Position numbers and translations under genes: made by a program. The notes below the pieces were generated by a model. The model was not told where the DNA came from, did not search any database, and saw only the letters and a list, made by a program, of their open reading frames with translations. Below are positions 8,066-17,470 of a stretch of DNA of 38,303 nt, one piece after another. The stretch is from assembly GCA_903970615.1 (NCBI GenBank), contig CAJCJH010000009.1, positions 1 to 38,303 of the forward strand. Direction: 5' to 3'. Every line of letters starts with the position of its first letter. The stretch's first letter is position 1. Source of the DNA: Rhodospirillales bacterium (GTDB lineage Bacteria; Pseudomonadota; Gammaproteobacteria; Nevskiales; Nevskiaceae).

Positions 8066-11000
8066 TCAGTTTTCATAGCGCAGCAAACGATCGCCTTCCG
8101 GAAAATATAGCGCCGCAACTACGGTCTTCCCCGGCCGCTGCGATTTCAGCAGCTCCGAATAGAGCATCAGTTGCGGCCGATAGGTTTCCGCACTTTGCGC
8201 GATGTAGCGCTCGATCGCATCGACGGCGATCGGCTGCGCAGAGGTCTTGTAATCGACGATCCAAAGCTCGCCTTCGCCGGTCTCGAAACAGCGATCGAGC
8301 AACGCGCTGATCCAGCGGCCGTCCCGATATCCGGCGAGCGCATATTCGCTCCTCGCCCAGACATGCGGGCCGAGTATCCAGCGGCCGGTTGCGCTGGCCA
8401 GCGTGCGGTCGACGAGTTCGAGCACGCGCGCCACGGCGTTTTCGACTTGCGGTTCGGGCAGGCTCAGGCGACGGAAGCCGGCGGCTAGGGCGCTGGCGCG
8501 TGTGCTGGCGCCAGCATGCCAGCGTTCGATGCCGTCGCGGCTGATTTTTTCCAGCGCCTGATGGAATAGCGTGCCGACCAATTGCGCGTAGATATCGCTA
8601 TCGGCGCGCTTGTCGTCGGCCGCGGAAAGTACGGCTTCACTCGGCCGCAGGCTGCGTTGCAGTTGCGGCAGGTAAATCGGATAAGCGGATTCGTCTTCGT
8701 CAGGCAGCACCAAATCGATCGGCAGACGCGGCGCGCGCGGCGGCGAACCGGCCGCATTCATGGTGGAATCTTCGCTGGGAGATTCGCCATCCGTGGCAAT
8801 CATCGTCGCGCGATCGATGCCTTTCAGCAGCGCCTCGGCGAAAGAGTTTGATTTTGGTTTGCGTGCGCCGGTCTTCTCTTCGATGTCTGCGCAGAAACAG
8901 ATGTCCAGCGTGCGTCTGGCGCGCGTCGCGGCGACATACAGCAGCCGCAGACCTTCGCTGCTGCGCACGCGCGCATGCAGCCCGTGTGCGAAGTTGTAAA
9001 GCTGCAACGCGGCGAGCGTGTGCGGCGCATCCTGCGGCCAATGACGCGGTGGCTTCGGCACCAGCAGCGGGCCATGCGGCGTTTCGGTGAGATGCAGCAG
9101 CGGCCGGTCCTCGGCCCGCGCCGCGCGCCCGGCACCGACCATTACAACATGATCGAACTCCAGACCTTTAGCCTTGTGGATCGTCATCACCTGTACCGCA
9201 CCTTCGCCGGCAGCTGCATAAAGCTCAGCGACGGCGCGCTCGAAACGCCGCGCATCGGCCAGCCCTTGCGTGGCATGTTCGCGCAGCAGCCCGAAGGTAC
9301 GTCGCACATCGCCGAGTGAAGTGGCATCCACGCAAGCCGGGCCACCGAGTGCTGTCCACAGGATTTCGACGCGCTCCGGCAGACTGGCGCGGGCGTGGTC
9401 GGCGTTGATCGCAGCGAGCAGATCGAGCAAAGTTTTGACTCTGGCGCAGCCTTCTTCCGACAGCGCAGATAAATCCGCTGCCATCAGCCGCTCGGGCCAG
9501 GTCAGTCGGCGACGGTCGATCGACAAGCGGAGCAAGTCCGCCCAGCTCAAGCCGACGAAAGGCGCGCGCAGCAGCACCGCCCAGGCCAGCCGATCTTCCG
9601 GATGCCACAACGCACGGGCAAGGGCGAGCACATCGCGCACGGCAGGCAATTCGACCAGTGGATCGACATCCTGACAAGCCGCGCGCACGCCAAGCGCACG
9701 CAGTTCGGCGAGCGTCGCGCGCACATGCGAACGCGCGCGCACGAGGATCGCCACACTGCCGCCAGCCGCCGCATAAGCTGCGGCGAGTCGTGCAGCGCCA
9801 CGCGCCTCATCGGCCGCGCAATCCTTATTCCAGACATGCACGCGCACCGCCGCTGGCTGAGTTTCATCTGCCGCTGCGGTTCGTGCCGCGATACTCGGCG
9901 AGTAAGCGACGGCGCCGCTGAGCGCATCGTCAAAGTCCGGAAAAATGCGCTCGAATGCGGCATTGAACCAATCGACCACCGCCGGCTCGCTGCGGAAATT
10001 GGCCGAGAGCCGCAGCACATTCAATGGCAATTCGCCGAGCCTGCGCTCTTGCAGTAATTGCTGGAACAGCCGCACTTCGGCTTTGCGAAAAGCGTAGATC
10101 GATTGCTGCGGATCGCCGACCAGAAACAGCGAGCGGCCGTCGCCTGCGCTCCAGCCGAGCGTGAGATTGCGCAGCAGCGCAAGCTGCGATTCGCTGGTGT
10201 CCTGCATTTCGTCGACCAACAGATGACGCAGCTGCGCATCGCGCCGCAGCAGCGCATCGCCATAGCCGAAACCGCTGCCGGAGTCCTCATTGAACTCGTC
10301 ATCGGCATCGCTCCCGAAATCATTGCGGTATTCCCGGTCTTCGCGCGGACGCAGTGCGGCGCGTGCGGCTTCGGCGATGCCGACAAAATCGGTTTCGCCG
10401 CGTTCGCCCATCACTGCGCGCAGATGGCCGAGCAGTCTCAACAGCAGTATTCGCAGGGCTTCACGCAGTTCAATCAATTCTCCCGGCACCTGCGCGGGCG
10501 GTAGCTCGCGTAATGCACGCGCGGCGTTTTCGAGAGCTTCGTCGTCGACGCGCGCAGCCAGCAGCGGACGCAAAAGCTTGGTGTGTTCGGCGCCTTTGGC
10601 GAAGCTCGGCGCGCGCAGGCCGGAGGTTTTTCGCAGCGTTATGGGGTCGTTCTTGGTCAGTAGCGGCCAAGTCAGTGCCGCGAAAGCTGCGGCATTTTCG
10701 GCGCCGGTTCGAGGCCAGTGTTGCATCGAAGCAAATGGCGCGAGCGAGGCTTCGACCGAAGACGCCGCGCGAACGATCGCCAGCAGAGTGGCTTGTTCGC
10801 TGGCATTGAATTGATCGCTGAAGTGCTCCTGCGCGGCGACATGAATCGCTTCAAGCACCTGCCGTTCGTGCGCCTGCCAATCGAAATCCGCGGCCAGCGT
10901 GTGCTGCCATTGCTCGCGCCGCGCGAGCAGATCGGCGAACGGCGCAATCAGGCGATCGGCGCGATTGCCGTAAGCGCGCAGCCACGCGGCGGCAGCCTCG

Positions 11001-11548
11001 CGCAGATCCTGCGGTGCCTGCGTGTCCTCGATTTCGGCGAACAAGGCCAGTACCGCGTCTTCGTACAGCAAGCCCGCATCTTCCACCACGCGCGGCCGTC
11101 CGCCAAGGCCGGAGAGCAGCGGCAATTCGGCGGCGATGTGCGCTTGCAGGCCGTCGATCGTGGTCGCGCGCAAACGCCCGGGATTGGCGGTGAGCGACCA
11201 GCGCTGCGAAGCCTCGCGTGCGGCGTCGCGCTGCAGAACGATTTGCGCAAAAGCGAGGCTGCGCGCGTCGTGCGCATCGCTCGCCGGCGTACCGGCCGCG
11301 GCGCGTTGCAAAACGCCGAGCACGCGATTGCGAATCTCGGCTGCGGCCTTGTTGGTGAAGGTCATCGCGACGACCTGCTCCGGCGTATCGACCGTCGCCA
11401 GTGCCGCCAGCATGCGTTGCACCAGCAGGCCGGTTTTGCCGGAGCCTGCCGGCGCAACGGCGATGATGTGCCGGCGCAGATCGAGTGCCGCAAGTCGCAC
11501 TTCGGCGTCGGCCGGTTCTGCTGCGAACGCGCTTTGCGGATCACTCAT
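8066..11548 (-). CDS. addA: AddA-like UvrD-family helicase with C-terminal RecB-type nuclease
   Basis: An ATP-dependent superfamily 1A helicase/exonuclease subunit expected to unwind and resect double-strand DNA ends before RecA loading. All motifs are visible in 1160 residues: Walker A APAGSGKTG (about 32-40), Ia VVAMTFTNKAAAEIRNR (about 59-75), Walker B LLVDEMQDT (about 440), GDPQQSIYAFRKAE (about 476), motif IV LRLSANFRS, motif V TIHKAKGLEFDHV (about 786) and motif VI LLYVAATRAR (about 867). The C-terminus has the PD-(D/E)XK nuclease signature LWIVDYKTS (about 1094) followed by QLMLY. It is full length and looks active. The start overlaps the addB-like stop as ATGA (11545-11548), so translation is probably coupled. 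AddA and RecB share this architecture. The AddB-like partner, and the absence of visible recC or recD, favour AddA. Confidence 0.88.
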   Translation of the reverse strand: MSDPQSAFAAEPADAEVRLAALDLRRHIIAVAPAGSGKTGLLVQRMLAALATVDTPEQVVAMTFTNKAAAEIRNRVLGVLQRAAAGTPASDAHDARSLAFAQIVLQRDAAREASQRWSLTANPGRLRATTIDGLQAHIAAELPLLSGLGGRPRVVEDAGLLYEDAVLALFAEIEDTQAPQDLREAAAAWLRAYGNRADRLIAPFADLLARREQWQHTLAADFDWQAHERQVLEAIHVAAQEHFSDQFNASEQATLLAIVRAASSVEASLAPFASMQHWPRTGAENAAAFAALTWPLLTKNDPITLRKTSGLRAPSFAKGAEHTKLLRPLLAARVDDEALENAARALRELPPAQVPGELIELREALRILLLRLLGHLRAVMGERGETDFVGIAEAARAALRPREDREYRNDFGSDADDEFNEDSGSGFGYGDALLRRDAQLRHLLVDEMQDTSESQLALLRNLTLGWSAGDGRSLFLVGDPQQSIYAFRKAEVRLFQQLLQERRLGELPLNVLRLSANFRSEPAVVDWFNAAFERIFPDFDDALSGAVAYSPSIAARTAAADETQPAAVRVHVWNKDCAADEARGAARLAAAYAAAGGSVAILVRARSHVRATLAELRALGVRAACQDVDPLVELPAVRDVLALARALWHPEDRLAWAVLLRAPFVGLSWADLLRLSIDRRRLTWPERLMAADLSALSEEGCARVKTLLDLLAAINADHARASLPERVEILWTALGGPACVDATSLGDVRRTFGLLREHATQGLADARRFERAVAELYAAAGEGAVQVMTIHKAKGLEFDHVVMVGAGRAARAEDRPLLHLTETPHGPLLVPKPPRHWPQDAPHTLAALQLYNFAHGLHARVRSSEGLRLLYVAATRARRTLDICFCADIEEKTGARKPKSNSFAEALLKGIDRATMIATDGESPSEDSTMNAAGSPPRAPRLPIDLVLPDEDESAYPIYLPQLQRSLRPSEAVLSAADDKRADSDIYAQLVGTLFHQALEKISRDGIERWHAGASTRASALAAGFRRLSLPEPQVENAVARVLELVDRTLASATGRWILGPHVWARSEYALAGYRDGRWISALLDRCFETGEGELWIVDYKTSAQPIAVDAIERYIAQSAETYRPQLMLYSELLKSQRPGKTVVAALYFPEGDRLLRYEN

Positions 11549-14178
11549 CCGGCGAGGTCCGCGTCGTTGGTGGCAGCGGTTTCGTCATCCGCGTCGAGCA
11601 GGCCGGCCAGCACCAGCAGCGGCGCATTGCGCAGCCGCAGAGCTTGCGCTGGATCGATGTCCGCGCGGCCTTCGAGAAATCCGCGCGCCATCGCTTCGAG
11701 GGCCGCGCGCCAAGCTTGAATCTGCGAGGCGAAATTGCCGCCGCTGGCTGGGGCGTTGCGCATTCGCGGCTGCGTTGACCACGCGCGCCAACGCAGTAGT
11801 TCAGGTGCGCCGTCGGCGACATGGCCGAAGGCGATATCGGCAATTTCGCCGCCGTATTGCGGATCGAGCAACACGGCATACAGCGGCAACTGCGGCGCGT
11901 TCAAGTGTTCTTCGCGCCAGCCATTGGCATCGATATAGCCGCCGGTTTTGTAGTCGATCAGCGTCAGTCGATCGGCCGCTTCATCGACTGCGCGATCAAT
12001 GCGGTCGATGCGCAGCGACATCGGCAAACCAGCCAGTACACTTTTGAATTTGTGCTCGTGTTCGAGCACGAGAAAATCATCCGTGCGCGCAGCTTCGAGC
12101 CGCAGCCAGGCGGTGAGCACATCGCTGAGCCTTGCAGCTTCTAGGCTCACCAGCATGCGGCCGAAATCGCCGACAGGCAGATATTTGCGCAGCAGCGGTT
12201 CGAGCACTTCGCGAATGCGCGCCGTGCGGCCATCCTCACCGAGCGTCTGCAAGTTGGAACGGGTATCGACACCGCGCCAGAAATCCGCGAGCGCTTCGTG
12301 CACCAGCTTGCCCTGCACCGCAGCAGGCAGACCGAGACCGATTGCGGGCAAGGGTTCAATGCCCAGACGCACTGTGCAGAAGGCGAAGAACGGCGCCTGC
12401 GCATACTGCTCGAACAACCGCGTGCTGCCGGTGATCTGCTCGCTGGCTTGCACCGGCGGCACCGGGTCGCTCGCCGGCAGTCGGGCATGTGGACCGGTTG
12501 TCGCAAGCGTCTCGGCACGACTCGCAATCGAGAGTGCTGGCGCCTCTTCCCAGTTCACATCGAACAGCGGCGAAGCCAGCAGTTCACCGCCGCGTGCGTC
12601 GTGCCGTGGCGCGATGACGATCGTTTCGCGGGCGTTGGATAGCAGCGCGGCCAGTTGCCTGCGGCGATGCGCGAGCCAGCTGAGCGGACTCGCCTGCGGC
12701 ACGCCGGCGGCACGTTGCAGTTCGATCGGCAGAAAGGGAGTGGCCTGTGCCGCGCCCGGGAATGCGCCGGTATCGGCGTCGATCACGATCAGTAGATCGC
12801 AGGACATGCCGATGGCATCTTCGGCATCGAGCAGTTGCACCGGCTGCGCATGATCCGCGCGCGGCTCGAAACGCCGCTTGAACAATTCGTTGAGCCACAT
12901 CCGCGCACGACCGATATCGATCGCGCCGGTCTGCGCATCGAGCGCGGCCAGCATCGTCAGCGCGCGGCGCAATTCCTGAACGGTCTGGAAAACGCTGGAG
13001 GTTGGCGCATCCACGCTAGGCCAGCCGGCTGCTTCGCAGCGTGCGCTGAAATGCGCCGACCAAGCGCTCGGCAGCGCACGGCGCGGCGCGTCACTGACGA
13101 TCTGCGCCAGCGCGCCCAGCCGCGCTTGCAGCAGCACGGGCGCCAGTTCAGCGATTTTGGAGAGGCTGATACGCAGTGCTCCGCTTTCGCGCAGCTTGCG
13201 GTCGATCGCTGCTGCAGCCGCATGCGATTCGACGTGCGCAAACCAGGTGCCAAGCAATAATTGCGCAGCGCGCTCGGGCGGATTGTCGATGGCATCGATC
13301 GCAATCAGCGCCGAGAGTCCCGCCGCCCAGGGTGAATCGCTGAGCTTGCGCGCGGCATCCCAGCGCCAGGGTGCGCGGGCAGGATTTCCCCCAGCGATCG
13401 GCGTGCGCAGCGCAGGGGCAACGAACTCGATCAGCGCGTCTTCGAGCAAAGCGCGCTTCGCATCCGCGTCCGGCATGGCGACGACGATGCGCGGCGGCAC
13501 GCTGGCGTGATCCGCATGCGCGGCGAGGCGCTGACGGATCGTTGCAGCGACGAGGCGCAGTTGTGCGGCGTCGTCTGCGCAGCGCCAGGCGCGAAGGCTG
13601 TTTGGCGTCGTCGTCGCTCCAGCATGCGCGATGACTTGGGTGACGCCACTCAGCGCATCGAGCACCGCGTGTTCGGCCGGCGTCGTCAGTTCGCAAGCAA
13701 ATAGTTCGACGGCCAACGGCGGCGTGATAGTGCCATTACGCAAACCCTGAGCGACGATTGCCGGCAGATGTTCTACAGAGAGCCAGCGGTGCTCGCGCAT
13801 ATTGGCCGCGACGCGCCGACGCCAGCTTTGCCAGGCGCGCTGTTCGTCGGAATACGCCGGTGCATCATCCACCGCGATCGCATATTCCTGCGCCAGCCGT
13901 TCGGCTTCGCGCGCCTCGCGGGCGCAGGCACTGGCCGAGAGCACGCCGCGACGATCGCGCTCCACCACGGCCAGCCACAGCGCCTGCATCTGCGTGCTGT
14001 TGAGCAACTGTTCGCCGGGCCAGGAATCGGCCCAGATTTCGGCGATCCACTGGCGCAGGCTGCGCACCTGCGGCGTTTCCCATACGTCGCGCCCGGCGGC
14101 ACGTTCGGCGAGATTGAGATCTTCGCGCAAACTACGCGCAATGCGATCGCTGGCGGTGAGAATCAGCGTTGACGACAT
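11545..14178 (-). CDS. addB: AddB-like inactivated helicase / PD-(D/E)XK nuclease-family DNA repair protein
   Basis: Partner subunit of the downstream helicase-nuclease, 877 residues, resembling the proteobacterial 'probable DNA repair protein' relatives of AddB. The N-terminus (LILTASDRIARSLREDL) lacks a Walker A motif. A degenerate Walker-B-like segment (CDLLIVIDADTGAFPG) lies mid-protein. The C-terminal nuclease fold has LVHEALADFWRG (about 623), LTLIDYKTGGY (about 737) and QLPLYAVLL. AddB relatives normally carry four Cys iron-sulfur ligands around the nuclease. Here the usual CPF-type position reads APFFAFC, and the terminal C-x2-C-x5-C spacing reads LRLRNAPLLV, with Leu, Arg and Val at the Cys positions, so the cluster is probably missing. 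It stops within the addA ATGA overlap. The MITE lies just upstream. The subfamily name is less certain than the role. Confidence 0.75.
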   Translation of the reverse strand: MSSTLILTASDRIARSLREDLNLAERAAGRDVWETPQVRSLRQWIAEIWADSWPGEQLLNSTQMQALWLAVVERDRRGVLSASACAREAREAERLAQEYAIAVDDAPAYSDEQRAWQSWRRRVAANMREHRWLSVEHLPAIVAQGLRNGTITPPLAVELFACELTTPAEHAVLDALSGVTQVIAHAGATTTPNSLRAWRCADDAAQLRLVAATIRQRLAAHADHASVPPRIVVAMPDADAKRALLEDALIEFVAPALRTPIAGGNPARAPWRWDAARKLSDSPWAAGLSALIAIDAIDNPPERAAQLLLGTWFAHVESHAAAAAIDRKLRESGALRISLSKIAELAPVLLQARLGALAQIVSDAPRRALPSAWSAHFSARCEAAGWPSVDAPTSSVFQTVQELRRALTMLAALDAQTGAIDIGRARMWLNELFKRRFEPRADHAQPVQLLDAEDAIGMSCDLLIVIDADTGAFPGAAQATPFLPIELQRAAGVPQASPLSWLAHRRRQLAALLSNARETIVIAPRHDARGGELLASPLFDVNWEEAPALSIASRAETLATTGPHARLPASDPVPPVQASEQITGSTRLFEQYAQAPFFAFCTVRLGIEPLPAIGLGLPAAVQGKLVHEALADFWRGVDTRSNLQTLGEDGRTARIREVLEPLLRKYLPVGDFGRMLVSLEAARLSDVLTAWLRLEAARTDDFLVLEHEHKFKSVLAGLPMSLRIDRIDRAVDEAADRLTLIDYKTGGYIDANGWREEHLNAPQLPLYAVLLDPQYGGEIADIAFGHVADGAPELLRWRAWSTQPRMRNAPASGGNFASQIQAWRAALEAMARGFLEGRADIDPAQALRLRNAPLLVLAGLLDADDETAATNDADLAG

Positions 14179-14226
14179 GCGCGGCTCAAGCTAACGCCAA
14201 GGCCGCACTCTATCGAGTCGCTATCA

Positions 14227-14382
14227 GGAACCTCTGAAGAAGCGCAGCGAGCGAAGGGAGTTCGTGCGAACACCGCGCGCAGGAACCGCAGCACACGTAT
14301 AAGTACGTGAGGATTCCCCCCATCCCTTAAATGGGCCGGACTCGCGCGCAAGACCGAGCACAGTGGCTTCTTCAGAGGTTCC
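14227..14382. mobile_element. MITE-like element, 156 bp, 17-bp perfect terminal inverted repeats
   Basis: The left end GGAACCTCTGAAGAAGC (14227-14243) is the exact reverse complement of the right end GCTTCTTCAGAGGTTCC (14366-14382). Both ends are flanked by TCA (14224-14226 and 14383-14385), a possible 3-bp target duplication of TNA type as produced by some IS5-family transposases. There is no coding capacity. An internal hairpin CACGTA-TAAG-TACGTG lies at 14294-14309. The right-hand TCA is the complement of the fdxA stop codon TGA, so the element inserted exactly at the end of fdxA. Family assignment is inference; no transposase is present in the window. Confidence 0.8.
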
Positions 14383-14706
14383 TCAGCGCTCCAGCAATTT
14401 CAGCTTGTCCGGCTTGCCTTCCCAGCTCTTGGCATCCGGCAAGCCGTCTTTCTTTTGGGTGATCACCGGCCACGCGGCCGAGAGTTCCTTGTTCAATTTC
14501 AGGTAATGCTCGTCGCCGGCCTTGAGATCATCCTCGGCGACGATCGCATTGATCGGGCACTCCGGTTCGCACAGCGTGCAGTCGATGCACTCATCCGGAT
14601 CGATGACGAGGAAGTTCGGGCCTTCGTGAAAGCAGTCCACCGGACACACTTCCACGCAATCGGTGTACTTGCACTTGATGCAGTTTTCGGTAACGACGAA
14701 GGTCAT
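14383..14706 (-). CDS. fdxA: Seven-iron ferredoxin, FdI type
   Basis: A 107-residue ferredoxin with one [3Fe-4S] and one [4Fe-4S] site, a low-potential electron carrier. The sequence contains [18 protein letters not shown] and [18 protein letters not shown], which matches the cysteine layout and length of Azotobacter vinelandii ferredoxin I, including the C-terminal extension ending LKLLER. The frame is open further upstream, but the ATG at 14706 gives the conserved MTFVVTENC start. The gene stands alone, 149 bases downstream of bioA on the same strand. A TAGAAT hexamer near 14744 could be a -10 element, but its -35 is poor. The stop codon abuts the MITE, so any original 3' terminator has been displaced. 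Confidence 0.95.
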   Translation of the reverse strand: MTFVVTENCIKCKYTDCVEVCPVDCFHEGPNFLVIDPDECIDCTLCEPECPINAIVAEDDLKAGDEHYLKLNKELSAAWPVITQKKDGLPDAKSWEGKPDKLKLLER

Positions 14707-14855
14707 GGCTGGCGCAGTTTCAAGAAAGCGGAGGTGCCTAATTCTAAGGCTTCGATGCCGGCCTTGCAGCCGTCGCCGCACTCGTGCCGAAGCCCGGTTA
14801 CAGCCTTGAGCCTGACGAACGAGCGTCCACGCGGCTGATCCAAACCGCAGCAACC

Positions 14856-16337
14856 TCAATCGCGTGTAGCCTGATTGATTCCTTCGATCGCCACCCTGCA
14901 CATCTGGCCGATCTGCTCCGGTGTGATCGTGTATGGCGGCATGAAATAGATCACGTTGCCGAGCGGCCGCAGCACCACGCCCCAATCCGCATAGGCGTTC
15001 AGTGCGTGACGATAAACCCGCAGGCCGCGGCGTTCGGCCGCCGGATACGGTTCGCGCTTGTTCGGATTCTTCGCCAGTTCGATCGCCAGGATCATGCCTT
15101 GCTGACGCACTTCGGCGACATGCGGATGGCTCAGCAAATCGCTCGCGCCCATCCACATCAGATGGCCGAGGCCGCGATTCTGCGCATGCCAGTTTTGCTC
15201 CGCAAAAATCTCCAGCGTGGCCAGTGCCGCGGCGCAGGCGAGCGGGTTGGCGGTGTAGCTGTGCGAGTGCAGAAACGCCTTGCCGCTGGCGTAATCGTCA
15301 TAAAACGCCTGATAAATGTTGTCCGTGGTCAGCACTGCCGCCAGCGGCAAGGTGCCGCCGGTAATGCCTTTCGAGAGGCACATGAAATCGGGCGAGACGC
15401 AGGCGCGCTTCGGTGTTTCGATCGCAGCCTCGCGCGGTCGTTGCGCACCGCCACGCGGCTTGATTTCAGGGCTGCGAATCTCGGCCCATTCGCAGGCGAA
15501 CATGCGGCCGGTGCGGCCGAAGCCGACCGCGATTTCATCCGCGATCAAATGCACGCCATGCCGCGTGCAGGCTTCGCGCAGCAGGCTGAGATAAACCGGA
15601 TGATACATGCGCATGCCGCCTGCGCATTGCACCAGCGGTTCCAGAATCACCGCAGCGGTTTCATGCGCATGCCGCGCGAGTGCGGCTTCCATGTGACGGA
15701 ACATCTGCCGCGTGTGATCTTCCCAGGATGCGCCCGGCGCGCGCTCGAAGCAGTCCGGCGAGGGCACGTAGATCGGCTGCATCAGCAGCGGCGCATAGGC
15801 ATCGCGGTACATTCCGGTGCCACCGACGGCGAGCGCGCCCAGCGTTTCGCCGTGATAACCATTGCTCAGCGCGATGAACTTGCTCTTGTTCGCTTGACCC
15901 AGATTGCGCCAGTAATGCGCGCTCATCTTCAGCGCTACTTCCACCGCCGCACTGCCGTTGTCAGCGAAGAAGCAGCGGCTCAAGCCGGCCGGTGCCAGCG
16001 TGCAGAGTTGTTCGGCCAGCTTAACCGCCGGTTCATGCGTGAAGCCGGCGAAGATCACATGATCCAGCGTGTCGAGCTGCGCCTTTAACCGCGCGACAAT
16101 CCGCGGATGACGATGACCGAATATGTTCGTCCACCAGGAACTCACCGCATCGAGATAACGCCGTCCATCGTGACCGACCAGCCAGACGCCTTCCGCCGCC
16201 GCGATCGGCAACAGCGGTATTTCGCGTTCGTGATCCTGCATCTGCGTGCAGGGATGCCAGACATGCGCACGGCTACGCGCCGCCCAATCGTTGGCCGAGC
16301 TGTTGGATGGCCCGGATGGAATCAGCGCGTCGCTCAC
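14856..16337 (-). CDS. bioA: Adenosylmethionine-8-amino-7-oxononanoate aminotransferase with an extra insertion
   Basis: A PLP-dependent class III aminotransferase that makes 7,8-diaminopelargonate from KAPA with SAM as amino donor (biotin synthesis). Family marks are [81 protein letters not shown], the PLP-lysine segment CLSKGITGG (Lys about 322) and [16 protein letters not shown]. At 493 residues it is longer than the usual 420-450. About 29 residues (286-314, rich in Pro and Arg) are inserted between FACEWA and [10 protein letters not shown]. The start overlaps the upstream ADH stop as ATGA (16334-16337), making this the last gene of the argA operon. Confidence 0.92.
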   Translation of the reverse strand: MSDALIPSGPSNSSANDWAARSRAHVWHPCTQMQDHEREIPLLPIAAAEGVWLVGHDGRRYLDAVSSWWTNIFGHRHPRIVARLKAQLDTLDHVIFAGFTHEPAVKLAEQLCTLAPAGLSRCFFADNGSAAVEVALKMSAHYWRNLGQANKSKFIALSNGYHGETLGALAVGGTGMYRDAYAPLLMQPIYVPSPDCFERAPGASWEDHTRQMFRHMEAALARHAHETAAVILEPLVQCAGGMRMYHPVYLSLLREACTRHGVHLIADEIAVGFGRTGRMFACEWAEIRSPEIKPRGGAQRPREAAIETPKRACVSPDFMCLSKGITGGTLPLAAVLTTDNIYQAFYDDYASGKAFLHSHSYTANPLACAAALATLEIFAEQNWHAQNRGLGHLMWMGASDLLSHPHVAEVRQQGMILAIELAKNPNKREPYPAAERRGLRVYRHALNAYADWGVVLRPLGNVIYFMPPYTITPEQIGQMCRVAIEGINQATRD

Positions 16338-17470
16338 TCGAAAATCACCACCTGACGCACCGCTTCGCCGCGCGCGAGACGGTCGAAGCCGGCGTTGATT
16401 TCGTCGAAACGCAGACGATGCGTCAGCAAGCGATCCACCGGCAAGCGGCCGGCGCGATACAGCGCGATGTAGCGCGGAATATCGCGCTGCGGCACCGCCG
16501 AACCCATGTACGAGCCCTTCACCGTCCGCTCTTCGGCGACCAGACTCACTGCTGGCACAGCGAACATTTTCTGCGGATGCGGCAGCCCCGCGGTCACGGT
16601 GGTGCCGCCGCGCCGTGTCGCGGCATAAGCCTGCGCCAGCACCTGCTCGTTGCCGACGGTTTCAAACGCGAATTGCGCACCGCCGCTGGTGGCTGCGCGC
16701 ACCGCGGCAACGGTGTCGCCGTCACGGGCGTTGATGCAATGCGTGGCGCCAAGTTCGCGTGCCAGTTCGAGTTTCGATGCCAGCACGTCCACTGCGACGA
16801 TCGGGTTCGCGCCCGCGGCGCGTGCGCCAAGCAATGCGGCAAGACCAACGCCGCCAAGCCCGAACACCGCAAGGCTTTCGCCCGCTGCAACCCGCGCGGT
16901 GTTGACGACGGCGCCAACACCAGTGAGCACCGCGCAGCCGAACAGTGCTGCGATTTCAGCGGGCAGATCGGCATCGATACGCACCGCCGAGCGCGCCGAC
17001 ACCACCGTCATTTCCGCGAATGCAGACACGCCGAGATGATGATGCAGTTCGAGCGCGGCGTTATCGACAACGCTCCAGCGGCGTGTGCCGTTCAACAGCG
17101 TGCCGGCGCTGTTCGCTGCAGCGCCCGGTTCGCACAGCGCGGCGCGTCCGCTGGCGCAGGGATCGCAATGACCGCAGCCGGGCACGAACGAAAACACCAC
17201 GCGATCGCCAATCCTGAAACCCTTCGTGCCGGGTCCGACTTCGAGCACTTCGCCGACCGCTTCATGGCCGAGCACCATCGGCATCACGCGCGGACGCGAG
17301 CCATCGATCACCGACAGATCGGAATGGCAAAGCCCCGCTGCGAGTACGCGCACCCGCAACTCGTCTGTCCCCGGCGCGGCGAGTTCCAGCGTTTCGATGC
17401 GCAGCGGTTGCGATTGCGCATACGGCGCCGGCAAGCCCATCTCGCGCAGCACCGCGCCTTGCGTTCTCAT
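16334..17470 (-). CDS. Zinc-dependent alcohol dehydrogenase (MDR superfamily)
   Basis: A medium-chain NAD(P)-dependent dehydrogenase of 378 residues that interconverts an alcohol and an aldehyde or ketone; its substrate cannot be read from sequence. Catalytic zinc ligands are Cys48 (AGLCHSD), His69-Glu70 (LGHEAVGEV) and a later Cys in FGCAVLTGVGAVV. Structural zinc cysteines lie in CGHCDPCASGRAALC (99, 102, 105, 113). The Rossmann motif is GLGGVGLAALLGARAAGA. The frame is open further upstream, but the ATG at 17470 overlaps the thioesterase stop (ATGA, 17467-17470) and gives the family N-terminus. Its end overlaps the bioA start. It is closest in layout to class III-like Adh proteins. Being between a thioesterase and bioA suggests acyl or aldehyde metabolism, but that is weak evidence. 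Confidence 0.88.
   Translation of the reverse strand: MRTQGAVLREMGLPAPYAQSQPLRIETLELAAPGTDELRVRVLAAGLCHSDLSVIDGSRPRVMPMVLGHEAVGEVLEVGPGTKGFRIGDRVVFSFVPGCGHCDPCASGRAALCEPGAAANSAGTLLNGTRRWSVVDNAALELHHHLGVSAFAEMTVVSARSAVRIDADLPAEIAALFGCAVLTGVGAVVNTARVAAGESLAVFGLGGVGLAALLGARAAGANPIVAVDVLASKLELARELGATHCINARDGDTVAAVRAATSGGAQFAFETVGNEQVLAQAYAATRRGGTTVTAGLPHPQKMFAVPAVSLVAEERTVKGSYMGSAVPQRDIPRYIALYRAGRLPVDRLLTHRLRFDEINAGFDRLARGEAVRQVVIFE

Noticed and set aside
14707-15156. N-terminal extension of the ferredoxin frame to 257 residues
   Set aside because: The upstream part lacks any similarity to ferredoxins, and the FdI family starts exactly at MTFVV or MAFVV.
14784-16088. Plus-strand 434-codon frame opposite bioA
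   Set aside because: Complete overlap with a well-supported gene on the other strand; composition rich in Arg, His and Ala as expected for an antisense frame in GC-rich DNA.
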